Assembly (NCBI GenBank): GCA_019925105.1
Contig: JAHGAU010000002.1
Span: 2,046,001 to 2,110,000, forward strand
Origin: Niebla homalea
Taxonomy: Eukaryota; Ascomycota; Lecanoromycetes; Lecanorales; Ramalinaceae
DNA length: 64,000 nucleotides
Direction: 5' to 3'
Under the pieces are notes generated by a model that saw only the letters and a list, made by a program, of their open reading frames with translations, had not been told where the DNA came from and did not search any database. The position numbers were made by a program, and so were the translations under genes. Shown here piece after piece: positions 1 to 14,806 of this stretch (position 1 is the stretch's first letter; every line of letters begins with the position of its first letter).

Positions 1-1287
1 GGGTTGGAGAGACATTGGGTGGTCTGTTGAATGCATCATTTGGGTAAGCAGACCCACCGAGTACATGCCCCTACAGCTGTCCCCATGGTGAGCTAACGGG
101 GGCTCTAGGAATGCCGTAGAGCTCATTGTGTCCATCATCGCTCTTGTCCAGCATCAAGTCGACATCGTACAAGAGTCGTTGATTGGTAGTATGCTGTCCA
201 ATCTCCTCCTGGTGTTGGGCATGTGCTTCTTCTTTGGTGGACTCAATCGTCCCAAGCAAAACTTCAATCGAACCGTTGCCAACACCGCTTCCAGCATTCT
301 GGCTTTGGCAGTTGGGGCTTTGATCATCCCCTCGGCGTGGGAAACCTTTGCTCCAGTGCCGCCAGATGGAGGCAATGCTAAAAAGCAAAGCAACATGGTT
401 GACTTCTCGCGCGGCGTGGCCATTCTACTGCTCATAGTCTATGGCTGCTACCTCCTGTTTCAACTCAAGACCCACGTCGAGTTGTACAACGAGCCCAGTG
501 CAAAGGTGGAGAAACGGAAGAGAAAGTCCAAAACGGATGGCAAAAAGGAGGCAGGCGATTCGAGGAAGTCAATAGCTGCCATCGGAGCAGTAGCTGGTAT
601 GAAAGGCCCTGGTGTGGCAGATGAAGTCGGGACTGTGGCTGGCCAGCAGGCTCAGGGTGAAGAAGACAGGGAGACACCAACGTTGAGCAAGCTTTCCGGG
701 TTCTTGACTCTCGCCATTTCCACCGCTCTGGTGGGCGTCTGTGCAGAATCCATGGTTGGCAGCATTGACGCCATCACCGAAGGGGGCGCCATCTCGCGTA
801 CCTTCGTGGGTCTGATTCTTCTGCCGATTGTTGGCAACGCAGCAGAGCATGCAACGGCCGTCACAGTTGCCTGCAAAGACAAAATGGACCTTGCAATTGG
901 GGTTGCTATTGGCTCCAGCATCCAGATCGCTCTTCTCGTCATCCCTCTGTCTGTGGTCTTGGGCTGGATTCTGGGCAACGAAAATATGGATCTCTCATTC
1001 GACGACTTTCAAGTCATCGTCTTGTTTGTCACCATCCTGCTTGTCAGCTATCTGATCAATGACGGGGAATCTCACTGGTATGCATTAGCAATTGCTGCGC
1101 GGTTCATTTGGTGGCTAATACATTCTACAGGCTTGAGGGTGTGCTCCTCCAGACACTCTATATCATCATCGCTCTGGCAGCATGGTTCTACCCGGATAGT
1201 AAGCGTTTCTAGATACAGCTCACTCGCTTCCAGGGTGTTATACTGACCCATTGATCAGCTCCAGAGACGGAAGGGTCAGCATCATGA
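1..1287 (+). CDS. Vacuolar Ca2+/H+ exchanger, CAX/VCX1 family (5' partial)
   Basis: This is the 3' portion of a cation/proton antiporter that loads Ca2+ into the vacuole. The gene enters from the left edge. The first visible exon (to 43) joins across an intron at 44-108 to give GNAVELIVS, the c-1 repeat of the CAX family. The c-2 repeat GNAAEHATAV lies near 832-861. The protein is very hydrophobic, and a charged Lys-rich cytosolic loop (about 505-560) separates the two halves. A second intron, 1078-1130, restores the last helix (LEGVLLQTLYIIIALAAWFY). The 3' end is less certain: a third intron at 1199-1258 would give a short tail ending at TGA 1285-1287, while reading through stops at TAG 1210-1212. 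The family assignment is firm; the N-terminus lies outside the window and the exact paralogue is unknown. Confidence 0.88.
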
Positions 1288-3474
1288 CACCTGCGCGGGT
1301 GGCCTTTGTCTCAATTTGGACTCTTTGCACCATCCTCTCCCCTTCAACCTGCCTGAGACAACATCGGCCGCTTCTGGCTTCAGACCGCATATGGGATCCC
1401 TTCTATTCCGCATCATTTCGCCATTCAATCTGGGTCAACGAGGTCAACGAATTTACTTCTCCAATTCCTTCATACCCCGAACCCGGACTGACGAGTCTTG
1501 ACACGGGCTGCAAAATTACCAACTTTAATTCTTCCACACAAGATTCTGCCCCACGGCTGGCAAGGCGTTTCAGGCGCATCACCACCTTCAAAAATGGATC
1601 CATTCGTGGGGCATCTATCGTTACAGCCAGCTATACCGGTACATATATTGAGGATGAATCTCAAGAGTGACTGATACGCCAAGTTCGATCTGGATATGGC
1701 CTTCATTCCATGTCTTACCACTTACGGCCGTTGAGAACGAGAAGGGCTGGGGTTCGGACCCATGTACATACAAGACTGATCTTGCAATCTGGAGGCTTTT
1801 TGCTTTTCTTTAAAAAAATTTGCGAGACTGTACGGTTGGGGGCAAGGAATGAGCGTGCGACATCCTCGGGTTGGTTATTTTGTGTGTGGTCGTGCCTGTG
1901 ATAAAAAGCAATTTAAAACATGCCGTCACAAAGCTGCAACTCCTATGCTGCAAGCCACAATATTGGAACCTTGCTGATCGCATTCGGAGAGGGTACGTTG
2001 GCAAAGTACCAATGGTGCTATCAAAGGTGGGGGACACGACCAAATTTGGCGGTCGTCACCAGTGGGAAGCAAGAGGCATTGATATCGTCTGGTGAGACTC
2101 CTCAACTACACCTCATAGCACCTGGGTCAAGATTGCTAACAAGTTGTGAATCTGGATAATTTCAACCTCTCGTCTTTGGTCAGCACTACTCCTCGCCTCA
2201 AGCTCGTTTGCCCCTTTTTTGACTCATCTCATCTATCACCTTCATAGATATACTTCTCTTCGCCATGGTATCAAACCTCAGCTATCACCACGTTTCTTCT
2301 CTCTCAAGCCCTCCCACTTCTTGACAGACTTCTCTCATCGGCGTGACATCCGCGTTTGCTACATCACGCCGACGTGCTATCTATCCCCCTCTCGGTCTCC
2401 TTTAATTTCATGGTACATTTCTACATACTCCCCATACTCCCTTACCACACTCCTTCCCCTTCCCATCTTCTTTAACCTCGTGGCCTTCTCGATACCAACA
2501 CACCTCCATCCCCTTTCTTTCTCTCTCTCTCTCTGTCTCATACATCTTCTCATCCTGATCAACCTTGTCAATCTCATACACTGTCTATTCCGTCCTTCAC
2601 ACCCACCAATTGACCACTACGATCACCTCATCAAATCCTTCGTCTGGGATACAATTCGTTCAGCAACGGTCTACTTCGCCAAACAGCAACACCCTTTGGG
2701 GGGATCTGCTCCTTCAAGCGAGCATACGGGTATGTCTCCTCCTTCGCTACAACGTCCTCTTTCCTTTCGCCTCCCTCCACGCTTTTCTCTCTCCTACACC
2801 CTACCCATCCCTCCTCTCAACCACATTTTCCTTCCTCTCCAAAGCACCCCATCCTGTTCCCTCTCTCATCTCACTGGTCATCTCCCCCTTTCTGAGTCTT
2901 CATTCACGGCGATCCTCATCTCGAAAGCCCCCAGTTTGCCACTCTAGTCTGACAGCAAACATTACTGTCATCCTCCGGCTAGACACTTTCGTCTCTGCTC
3001 CTACACCTACCTCTTACACACTCTCACTCACTGCGGTCTCTAGGCTTCGAGTGTCTCGCGTTTGCTGCCTCCAGTCTGACAGCAAACGTTATCTTCATCC
3101 TTCGGCCAGACACTTTCGTCTCTCCTCTCTACACCTCGTACACACACTCTCTCTCAGACTCACTCGCTGCCGTCTCTAGGCCTCGAGTGTCTCGATTTTG
3201 CTGCCTTCATTTCTGTGCAAACAACGTACTGTTCTTCCCATTGATTGACTTCAATTCCATTCTTCGGGACATCCTTCCTACCCCAATAACCTTCTACGAC
3301 ATACACCGTTACCCAGTACCAGGTTTGAAAACTGTTCGATAGATTGCAACAAGTTTCCTGCTCTGCAATTCTACATTGCTTGCTGTTCAACAGCGCTCGC
3401 CACCTGCGTCCAGCCAGCTCCACAGCAGTAAGAGCCTGTTGGCAGCAAATAACAATCCAAAGTTGGATCTGAGT
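1288..3474. other. Intergenic region and CT-rich 5' leader of the SNF2 gene
   Basis: No gene was recognised here. From about 2160 to 3370 the + strand is strongly pyrimidine-rich, as is common in promoters and 5' leaders of filamentous fungi. The long open frames in it encode only Ser/Pro/Leu-rich low-complexity sequence. A tandem duplication sits at 2946-3200 (listed separately). The stretch 1288-2160 holds nothing I can support. Confidence 0.5.
2946..3200. repeat. Imperfect tandem duplication, about 127-136 bp unit
   Basis: The block beginning AGTCTGACAGCAAAC at 2946 recurs at 3073. Each copy continues through AGACACTTTCGTCTCT and ends near TCTCTAGGCTTCGAGTGTCTCG (3037 and 3173; the second copy reads GGCCTCG). 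The two copies differ by scattered substitutions and a few bases of length. A third, degenerate beginning is visible after 3198. The repeat lies in the probable promoter or leader of the SNF2 gene. Confidence 0.75.
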
Positions 3475-6400
3475 ATGGACTCCTCAAAGATGGACTTGGA
3501 TTCTACTTCGCTCAATCCAAACAATGAGCATACTGCTAGCGCCGTTCCGCAAGTGAACATACCGCAAGAGACGGAGTCTAGCGAAATGGACGAGCAATTC
3601 ATGCATTTCGAGGGTCTTGCTCCAGAAGACATCGATGATGTGTTCAATGGTCTCGTCGCGAATGAAGGTATAAACAATCAAGCAAGCACAGCCGACAACA
3701 TGCAACTTGACGACGAAGCGCTCTTGTGCCCGACTGAGCCGCCAGGGCAATTGCCAGTGCAAGCGGACACTCCACTGGCCCGCAGCAACATGGATGATGA
3801 CGAGCCAGGAGCTTTTCATACGTCAGGAATCTTGAGCCAGGCTCCCAAAGGCATCAAAATTGAAGATGAAGGAGCAGAGCGCCGTCAGAATTTCCAGACT
3901 GGCGAGATGATTGATCTGACCGATAACCATGATGACGTCGAAATCACGCATGTCAACAATAACTCCCTAGCTCCTATTCCTGGACACGTAATAGACCTCG
4001 AGAGTGAAGAGCCTATCATTAAAAAGGAGCCGAAACCTGACGGGCCCGGATGGGGATTGAGGCAAACTGGAATCATCATACTTGGAGACGATGATGATGA
4101 CGTTGATGCGATCGAGCTTGCTGATGGGAGGTTGGTGCCCCTGAAAAAGGAGCCTGACCTTGTTCCTTTGGACGGATGGGACGGGATGAAGGACGCAAGT
4201 TTCGATGTCACTACACCAGCAGGCCTTGCGAGATTCAAAGGCAAAATAAACCGCACGCCACAAGTGGCCCCTGAAAAAATGCGGGAACTTCAGCAAGCAT
4301 ACGCGCAGAAGGCGATGCAGGGTCGTGCCGGTGCAGGCAATATCTTTCGGCCTCCTCGACCAACCGCTACTCCTGCCCCAGTGGAATTTATAGGCTCAAG
4401 ACCTCGCAATGCGCCCACTCTTCAGAATGACGGCTTTGAATGGATGCATCATGAGGTCGTCGTCGATGACGGCGATATGGATCCTTCGGAAGCATACCAC
4501 AAGTTGAAGGAAATATACACCGCGAAGAAGAAAGTCCGGCGCAATACAATGGCTGACGACATTGAGATGGAGCGCGCCTCGAGACGAGAGACTGAGCGCG
4601 TCAAACGTCTCCTGCGAGAAGCAGAAGAGAGTGATGAGGCCGAGGAGAGCGATGATGGCTTTTTCGCGCCCCCAAAGCATGGTCTCGCCACAGGCTGTGA
4701 GGACGAGGACGATCACACAGACCGGGCCGTCTTTGAGGCCTTGACAGGTCTCCCAACCCACCGACCGAAGCAGAACGGGACGCCGAAAAGTTATAGTCTG
4801 GATGCTGATGCGAGGAAAAAGCGCAACGCTGAATGGCGAAAGGAGCACTTGCGAGAGAAGCGTTTCAACATGATGGCGGGAATAGAGGCCATCATGCTCA
4901 AGGATCAAGTCAAGCATGAGAAAAAAGCTGCAAAAGCTGCCGCGGACAAGGCCGGCGAGCAGAACAAGAGAAAGAGAGGCGGGAAAAGCAAAGGGAGCAA
5001 GAAGGCTCCTGATTTATCTGCGAAGAGGTCAAAGACCGGGCGTGTCAGCAACGTTGGGAGCCTTGCTACAAGTAATGTCTATGAAGATTCCAACGCCAAT
5101 TTGGAGAAGACGATGCTACCAGTCGTTTCGGAAAAGAACAAGAAGGAATTCCTTACCAAATTGATCGCCTGTGTCCCATTGGAGGATGTCAAACAGGCCA
5201 AGTCTGACAAAATCGATATCCTGAGCGCAATCAAGATCCTTGGATCTCGTCGGACGGTTCCGGACAATCAGGGCAACTGGTCTTTCAAAGGGATGAAGTC
5301 AGCTCTCTATCATCACCAGGTCCAGGGTGCCGCTAGTATGAAACTTCGAGAGCTTTCCGAGAATGATATCCGTGGCGGTATCCTAGCAGATGAGATGGGC
5401 CTTGGAAAGACCATCCAGGCCATCGCTGCGATGGTGGCCAACCGACAGCCCGACCCTGACTTGCCCAAGTGCACCCTGGTTGTTTGTCCAAACAGCCTAC
5501 TTTCACAGTGGGAGTCGGAATTTCAACACCACGTTGACGAGAACGTATTCAAGCGTATCACACGGCACCATGGGGCAGGCAAACTCACCGGGAAAGGTGC
5601 AGAACTCGAAATGGAAAATACGGATGTCATCCTCACAACCTACGGAGAGGTATTACGCTCCTATCCACAATGTATCATCCCAAAGGACATCAAGGAGACC
5701 TCCCAAAAACTCGAATACTGGATCAAATACTGGGAAGCTAATCGGGGTTGCCTGCATCGAGCGCACTTCTATCGTGTCATTCTCGACGAGTCACAAGCCA
5801 TCAAGAATGCCAAATCGCAGAGCTCGATCTCATGTCGCGCCTTGATGGCCCGTCATCGTTGGGCTCTCTCGGGGACTCCAATTCAAAATCGGTAAGCCTT
5901 CAAATCTGACTGACAGACAATGCTGACTATCGTTCAGTCTTGAGGAGCTTTTCCCTTACTTCAAATTCCTCCGGGTTCCACACACAGGGTCTCTCGGCAT
6001 CTTCAAATACAACTACTGCCTCAAGAATAGCGAAGATTGCAACAAGCGCCTCATATCCAAGGTGCAATGGATCATGATACGGCGCACGCATGCAGATAAG
6101 CTACTAGGAGCTCCACTGGTTGTATTACCTAGGAACAACCACACCACTATCAGATTGCAATTCAACAAAGTCGAGCGAGATATCTACGAAACTGTTCGCA
6201 TGCGCTGCATCCGAATGATCAATAGTATGGCTCAGAATGATAATATCGATAGGAACTTCAAGGTGGTTATATGCATGTTCCAACGTCTCCGGCAAATGGT
6301 CTCCCACATCTTCCAAGTACAGGAGGCGATCGAGAAGGAGTATCAGCTGGAACAGATCAAGTATCTCTACGACATCATGAGGGGCGAGGGCGAACCGGAG

Positions 6401-8238
6401 ATGCTCAAGGGCTTGGAGAGGATGATTGTCGACAGGGATTTGATAGCCGCTAATGCCAATGAAGATGCAGGCTCTCGAAGCAATGGCCAGACTACGCCTT
6501 CTGAGGAATCTCGAGAAGAAGTCCATAATGGCAGTGAAAACATGACCCAAGAGGAGCCACAGCGCCAGTCGCCACAACCAGACGAAGGCGAAGATAGCAG
6601 CAAGAGCAAGAAGAAGAAGTCCCCTGGTATCGTGCCTGGCTTTGTCAAGCGGCTTCGGGAGCTGAAGCAGAAATCCAAGTGGACCGAACTCCGGGAGAGC
6701 ACGCTCTGTCAAGTGTGTGGCGATCCGGCGGAAAACCCTCGTGTCACGAGCTGCTTCCACTTGTACTGCAAGGAATGTCTGATCTCCTTGCAGCTCGACG
6801 CGGCCGACAAAGACCTCGACCATGCCCAATGCGCCAAGTGCGGTCACCAGTGGCAAGAACATGAGTCGTGCGAGGGACTCAAGGAGCTGGAGATCCGTGA
6901 TCTGTCTTCGACCGTCTTCCAGGACGATAAGAGCAAAGTGCGCCCTCGGCACCGATACGAGCTGACCATGAAGTATGTGGACTACGACAATAAGCTTGTG
7001 TTGTCCAGTAAGATTGTCGCTGTGAAGACACAGCTTGCGGAATGGATTCGTCAGGATCCACAGGCAAAGATTATCGTCTTCAGCGAGTGGCATTTGGTGT
7101 ATGTATCCATCCATCGTGTTCACCAGGCTCGATACGCTGACTTCGCTACAGGATGCACCTCATCGGCCGCATCTGCCAGCAAGAGCGATGGGGCTCATGT
7201 CAAGTGAGTCATCTTTCCTCAGCACACATTGTCTATCCCAAGTAAGAAATGCTGACAAGGTGGATCCACCAGTATAATGGACGCATCCCCCAGAAACAGC
7301 GTGACCAAGCCCTTGCCGAGTTCGCTCGAAACCCATCCATCAAGGTCATGGTTGCTTCACTCAAATGCGGTGGCACCGGTAAGAGCTCTCCAATTCAATC
7401 CATCCCTTCATGAAATTATCCCTTCATGAAATCATCCCTTCATGAAACTATCCCTTCATGAAACCATCCCTTCATGAAACCATCCCTTCATGAAACCATC
7501 CCTGACCGTGTTGCGCAAAGGACTCAACCTCACCGCCGCATCGAAAGTCATCTGCGTCGATCTCTGGTACAACAAATGCATCGAAGAGCAAGGTAAGTTT
7601 CGTAGTATGATACTTACTCATCCACCATTTGCCCCTCCCCCGCTCCCCCCCTTCATCCTCCACACCCCCCCCATCCTCAACTCTTCCACTGATGATCCCA
7701 CACAGCCTTCTGCCGGGTCCACCGGATCGGCCAGACACGCGAGACCTTCATCACGCGCTTCACGGTGCAGGACACGGTGGACGACAAGCTGATCGCGATG
7801 CAAGAGGAGAAGAAGCTCCTCATCAGCGACACCATCGACAACCGCGCCCTGCTGCAGCACCTCACGGTCGAGGAACTCATGGGCCTCTTCGGCACCGTCG
7901 CGTATGATAGTGAGCGCAAACCGTTCATCATGGTGGACGATGAGATGGACCTCCGGCTTAAGCAGAAGAAGAGTAAGGGTGGGAAGAAGAATAATGGTAA
8001 GGGCAAAGGTGATGATGGTGCAGCCACGGCCGCTGCTGCAACACCACACAACATGGAGGAGGAGCGAGACGGAGATGCAGAACCCCACCACGACGATGCC
8101 GAAACCAACGACGACGCCACCGCTTCCCCGCCAGATGCAGCACCAGCAAGACAGGAACCCGAGTCGCGCTCCCGCCCCCAACAACAACAACAACAACCAT
8201 TTGTCGTGACGGACGAAGAGGAGGACGACGGATACTGA
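3475..8238 (+). CDS. SNF2-family ATPase with RING finger (Rad5/Rad16/Uls1-like)
   Basis: Predicted DNA translocase and ubiquitin ligase acting in the nucleus. I propose six exons: 3475-5891, 5938-7098, 7152-7203, 7273-7378, 7521-7592 and 7706-8238. They sum to 1446 residues in one frame. The start is the first in-frame ATG. The order is an acidic N-terminus with three SUMO-interaction-like motifs (MIDLTDN ~145, VIDLESEE ~171, GIIILGDDDDD ~199) and psi-K-x-E sites (IKIE, IKKE, LKKE). Then come the SNF2 ATPase with DEMGLGKT (~640) and LDESQAIKN (~769), a C3HC4 RING at ~1063-1110, and helicase C with HRIGQT at ~1280. The C-terminus is acidic and Gln-rich. The RING placed between the ATPase halves is typical of the Rad5/Rad16/Uls1 branch. 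SUMO motifs favour Uls1/Rrp2-like function, but orthology is not proven. Confidence 0.9.
7401..7503 (+). repeat. Intronic minisatellite, 16-bp unit, about 6.4 copies
   Basis: The unit ATCCCTTCATGAAACC (variants ending AATT, AATC, AACT) is repeated head to tail. The array fills most of the 142-bp intron 7379-7520 of the SNF2 gene, which makes it the longest intron of that gene. It has no spacers, so it is not a CRISPR array. Confidence 0.9.
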
Positions 8239-9403
8239 TAATCAAAAGATTCGACCACGACGAGCCACATTTCACTGGCGGGATATTGAAAGAGAGGGGG
8301 GTATATTCAAAGAAAAGGGGGGCGCAACAGGATTTTTCAAAGAGCAATGCAATGCAATGCCGGTGCATACATAGCGGTATCCCTTTTTACTTTGGATCGG
8401 ATTTTCACATTTCGGGTGGTTGGATGGGAAGCAGACGCTTTTGCCCAGCCGCTTTTGCCCAGACGCTTTTCCCCGGAGAAAGGGGGTGGCACGATGCTCC
8501 AACCCCTCCACTACACTACACTACACTACACCACACCTACTCCCATTGCCACTTTTCTGATCACAAACCCAATTCACGCTTCAACTCTCGATTCGATTCG
8601 CCTTGGGCTAGGGGCCAGGCAGGCAGGCAGGACGGCAGGCAGGCAGGGCAAGTATCACCTATCCACCTTTAAGCTCTATCTGGCCAATTTGGTACCATAT
8701 CATCATTAATTACCTTAGCTAGGTCCGAGCTAGCTAGCCATTCCAAACTGAAGAATTCACGAACGCTGCCAACCGAATTTCCTTCCACGCTTTGGAAAAA
8801 TATTTACGGTGGTCCTAGTTGTATTGTATGCATATACGTATACGTATGCATTATACATATTCCTGGCGTTTCAGTGCGGCCATGTATGCATGAATGCATG
8901 CATCGTTGCTGCTGGCCTAACTCTCCGCCTTATTAGGGAAATGGATTCATGCAAGTACTGCAACAAGAGCAAGCAAGCAAGCAAGCAAGCGAGCGTTGGA
9001 AATGTCGCGGGAAATATGGGGAGTGACTCCCAACAGATGTGCCCGCATGGTGGACTGTCCACTGTTGTTGTCATGGAGATGCCCATACATACATACATGC
9101 ATGCATGCATACAGCCGTGTGTACTGCAATCAACGACCCTCAAAACGGGGAGCAGCGCCGGTTTCCATCATGTATCAAGAAAGATTCTTCCACTACTCCC
9201 ATCCATGCGCTCGCGTTGGTGGGCAATCGCCGCAAATGTCATTGTCGTATCATACCATTTCCATCCCCTCCCCCTCCTCCCTCCCCTCCCCCTCCTCCCT
9301 CCCTCCCCCTTTTCCCCCGAACACACCTTCAGCGCCCCCCAAACCCATGGGCGCGGGCCGTGGTCTGAACGCGGCGGTTATGCTAGGGCAAAAAAGTTGT
9401 TTC
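8239..9403. other. Convergent 3' intergenic region rich in simple repeats
   Basis: This lies between the 3' ends of the SNF2 gene (+) and MCM6 (-). It carries several short arrays: CTACA units at 8510-8532, GGCA units at 8616-8648, a near-palindrome built on ATACGTATACGTAT at 8829-8850, AAGC units at 8967-8991, CATA/CATG units at 9083-9112 and CT-rich CCCTCCT repeats at about 9262-9310. No coding sequence is supported. Confidence 0.7.
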
Positions 9404-12541
<3,138 letters not shown>

Positions 12542-12657
12542 GATGGCGGTGCTAGAAGAGGGAACGGACAAGCGGAATGATGGAAGAAGATGGTTTGTTT
12601 TCGCAATTGGAACTTGATGGTCTGGAAAGGTTGAGAGGGAAGTCGGTGGGTTGGAAG

Positions 12658-12690
12658 ACGCGTCTTTACGCGCCAAGAACGCGCTTTTTT
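12658..12690. promoter_or_regulatory. MCB box (ACGCGT) with flanking CGCG elements upstream of MCM6
   Basis: A perfect palindromic ACGCGT at 12658-12663 lies 117 bp upstream of the MCM6 ATG. It is followed by ACGCGCC and AACGCGC within 25 bp. ACGCGT is the MluI cell-cycle box bound by MBF/DSC1, which drives G1/S transcription of replication genes in yeasts. The position fits that role; binding is inferred. Confidence 0.55.
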
Positions 12691-13028
12691 GGGGCGGGCG
12701 GCTTATCTTATCTAAAGTGGTTCTCGTGTAGAGTAGAATACTCGATCCATTTCGACCCTGCTTCATGAAAGCAAAAGATTTATGAATCAAGTGTATTTCA
12801 GTGATCCATTGCGATTCTCCAAGTGTATCTGAAGGCTTGTAACAAGTAATGTCTTCATTCCTTCCAAAGCTGTCTCCTCTTGAGACTGCTGTCGACGTCC
12901 AAATAGAAGAATTGAAGAATCCAACGGACTGCATGGCTTGAACGTCAAGGAGGCGGATTGAATAGTCAATGGGGAATGTAATACTTGTTAATTTGGGCTC
13001 CAGCCGCTGTTCGTTGACCATCTTTGAC

Positions 13029-14540
13029 TTAGATCTCAGCATTCGTGTCATACTCCCAATAGAACTCCAAGAATGAGAGCGTTGATCCGGGTGGTCTCTG
13101 GACACTACGAAGCCGAAAGCGTCTGCTCACAGACTGGAATAGTTGAACCCAATCGTCCTTGTCTCTTTCTTGTGAATTGAGAATCTCTAGCATGCTCAAA
13201 TCCATTGATCTGCCACTCAATCAGCAGACTGCATCACGGTTTGGGTTTACAGATAACGCCTACCTTACAATCCATTCTTTGTATGGAGCCACAAGACCTG
13301 GCTTAGGCACTAACAGTTCTCCCACGATGACAAGCGCACCTGGTTTGAGTGCCGGGACGAGGCCTTGAAGGATGCGGATGCAATACTGGTCGGACCAGTC
13401 GTGGAGTATCTATCGAAGGAAGTAAACGTCGGCCCCCTTGACAGCTTGCTCAAGGAAGAAGTCGTGGGCCATGAAAGTGGTCCGCTCAGTGAGGTCCTCT
13501 GGCACTTTTGATGCCCCTTCCGCAACGACTTCAGGCAGATCTTGCACGACGCATCGAAGTTTGGGCAACCTTTGTGCCAGAATGACACTGAATTTACCTT
13601 GAGAGCCGCCAACATCAACGAAGACTCTCGGGTCCATCTGCTCCCACGGGAAGGCCTGGGCAAGATATTCAGGCTCGAATCCGGGGCTGTTGCTCATTGA
13701 ATTCATTGTGTTGGCAAAACGCTGTGACCTAGATGGGAACTTTGACAGTTCTTGGAACATGGGCACCTGAGTATGATTGGCTATTGCAAAGCCCTTTCAT
13801 ATTGTCATCAGCCCAATCATGAGCTTGACTGTCTCGCTCGGGGAGCTTACGGTATGATGAGGTTCCTGAGACCCGGGCCACTGCATCATGGCATCAACGA
13901 CCTGGGTCATGCAAGTCAGCTTGAGTATCGCACTCCTCTTTTACAGCACCATACATGGACCGCAGAAGGCCACAGCTCCTCGCAGACCCAACCCACATAC
14001 TCTCGCATGATGGGAGTTTTGGCAAGAAGTCTCGAGATTGCGGTATGTGCGATCAGGCCGTCCGCGGTCTCTTTGAAAACCTGTTTGGTCATGGCAAAGC
14101 GTAGAATGCGGCGAAGAATTGGTTCGGCCAGGCCACATGTTCTAGAGATCTCATCGTACGAGGCCACCGCATTGACCGGGAAGCTAGTTGCAATTTTGAA
14201 GCGGTATATGACTTGAAAAGCTACCAGCAGGTTGTGCTGATGCAACGCATAAGCTGGGAGCTTTGTGGTCGACCATTGACCCAAGCACACGAACCTCGCG
14301 CATTTGATGTTGCAGATAACCCGCTGGCCCAAGCATAAGGATCTGAAGCTCTTCTGTAGCGCTGACAACCTCTGCTCGAGCTTCAGCAATATCACGCGGT
14401 GGTTCGATACCCAAAGTCTGGTCTTCATCGAGAGATGGTGGGGCGACGCCTTGTGTCGCAAACCACTGCTCACATTGTTTGGTCTTTTCGGCAATGCGGG
14501 AAGCCAACTGGGCTATCCTACTCATCGAGTTTGAAGCCAT
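13029..14540 (-). pseudogene. SAM-dependent O-methyltransferase (fungal PKS-type), interrupted by a TAG
   Basis: Five exons (14540-14295, 14236-13955, 13901-13851, 13793-13264, 13209-13029) total 430 codons, the usual length for fungal secondary-metabolite O-methyltransferases. Recognisable parts are the N-terminal dimerisation region, the SAM-binding motif FVDVGGSQGKF with VVQDLPEVV, the ILHDWSDQYC segment, and the C-terminal DLSMLEILNSQERDKDDW region. Codon 321 (13410-13412) is TAG exactly where the family has Trp in YFLRW-ILHDW. A TGG to TAG change explains it and lies in the CpA context typical of RIP, although one site proves nothing. The first donor is a non-standard GTTCGT. The stop removes the catalytic C-terminal third, so the gene is probably inactive. 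It may belong with the UstYa-like fragment just upstream. Confidence 0.8.
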
Positions 14541-14806
14541 TCCTTCTACTTGAATAGCCCAAGACTTTGACTCTGATCTTGTATACTATCTTGGAATGAG
14601 ATTAAGAGTTGGTCTTGAGGCGCTGGAAAGTGGGAACATCAGAAAAGGTACACATGAAGCTGCATTAACGAACACATTGGCTGGCTCATCTGACGTAATC
14701 ATGCAGCATATCCTTGTCAGGTTATCCCTCATCTTGGTCGATATCAGGAAGCCTCATTGCCTTGCAACTGATCGGCATCAGAATATCCTAAGAAGAGCTC
14801 TTGACC

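Noticed and set aside
1740..1765. tRNA T-arm-like GGGTTCGGACCC
   Set aside because: The loop is too short and there is no A-box or cloverleaf upstream. GTTCGA-type matches near 28205 and 51842 also fail to fold.
2219..3179. Long + strand frames (242 and 204 codons) in the CT-rich leader
   Set aside because: Products are Ser/Pro/Leu/His low-complexity, follow the pyrimidine bias, and change frame across the tandem duplication.
6125..7123. A 332-codon minus-strand frame opposite the SNF2 gene
   Set aside because: It is antisense to the conserved RING and helicase exons; no family resemblance.
7401..7503. Possible CRISPR array
   Set aside because: Direct repeats without spacers inside a eukaryotic intron; this is a minisatellite.
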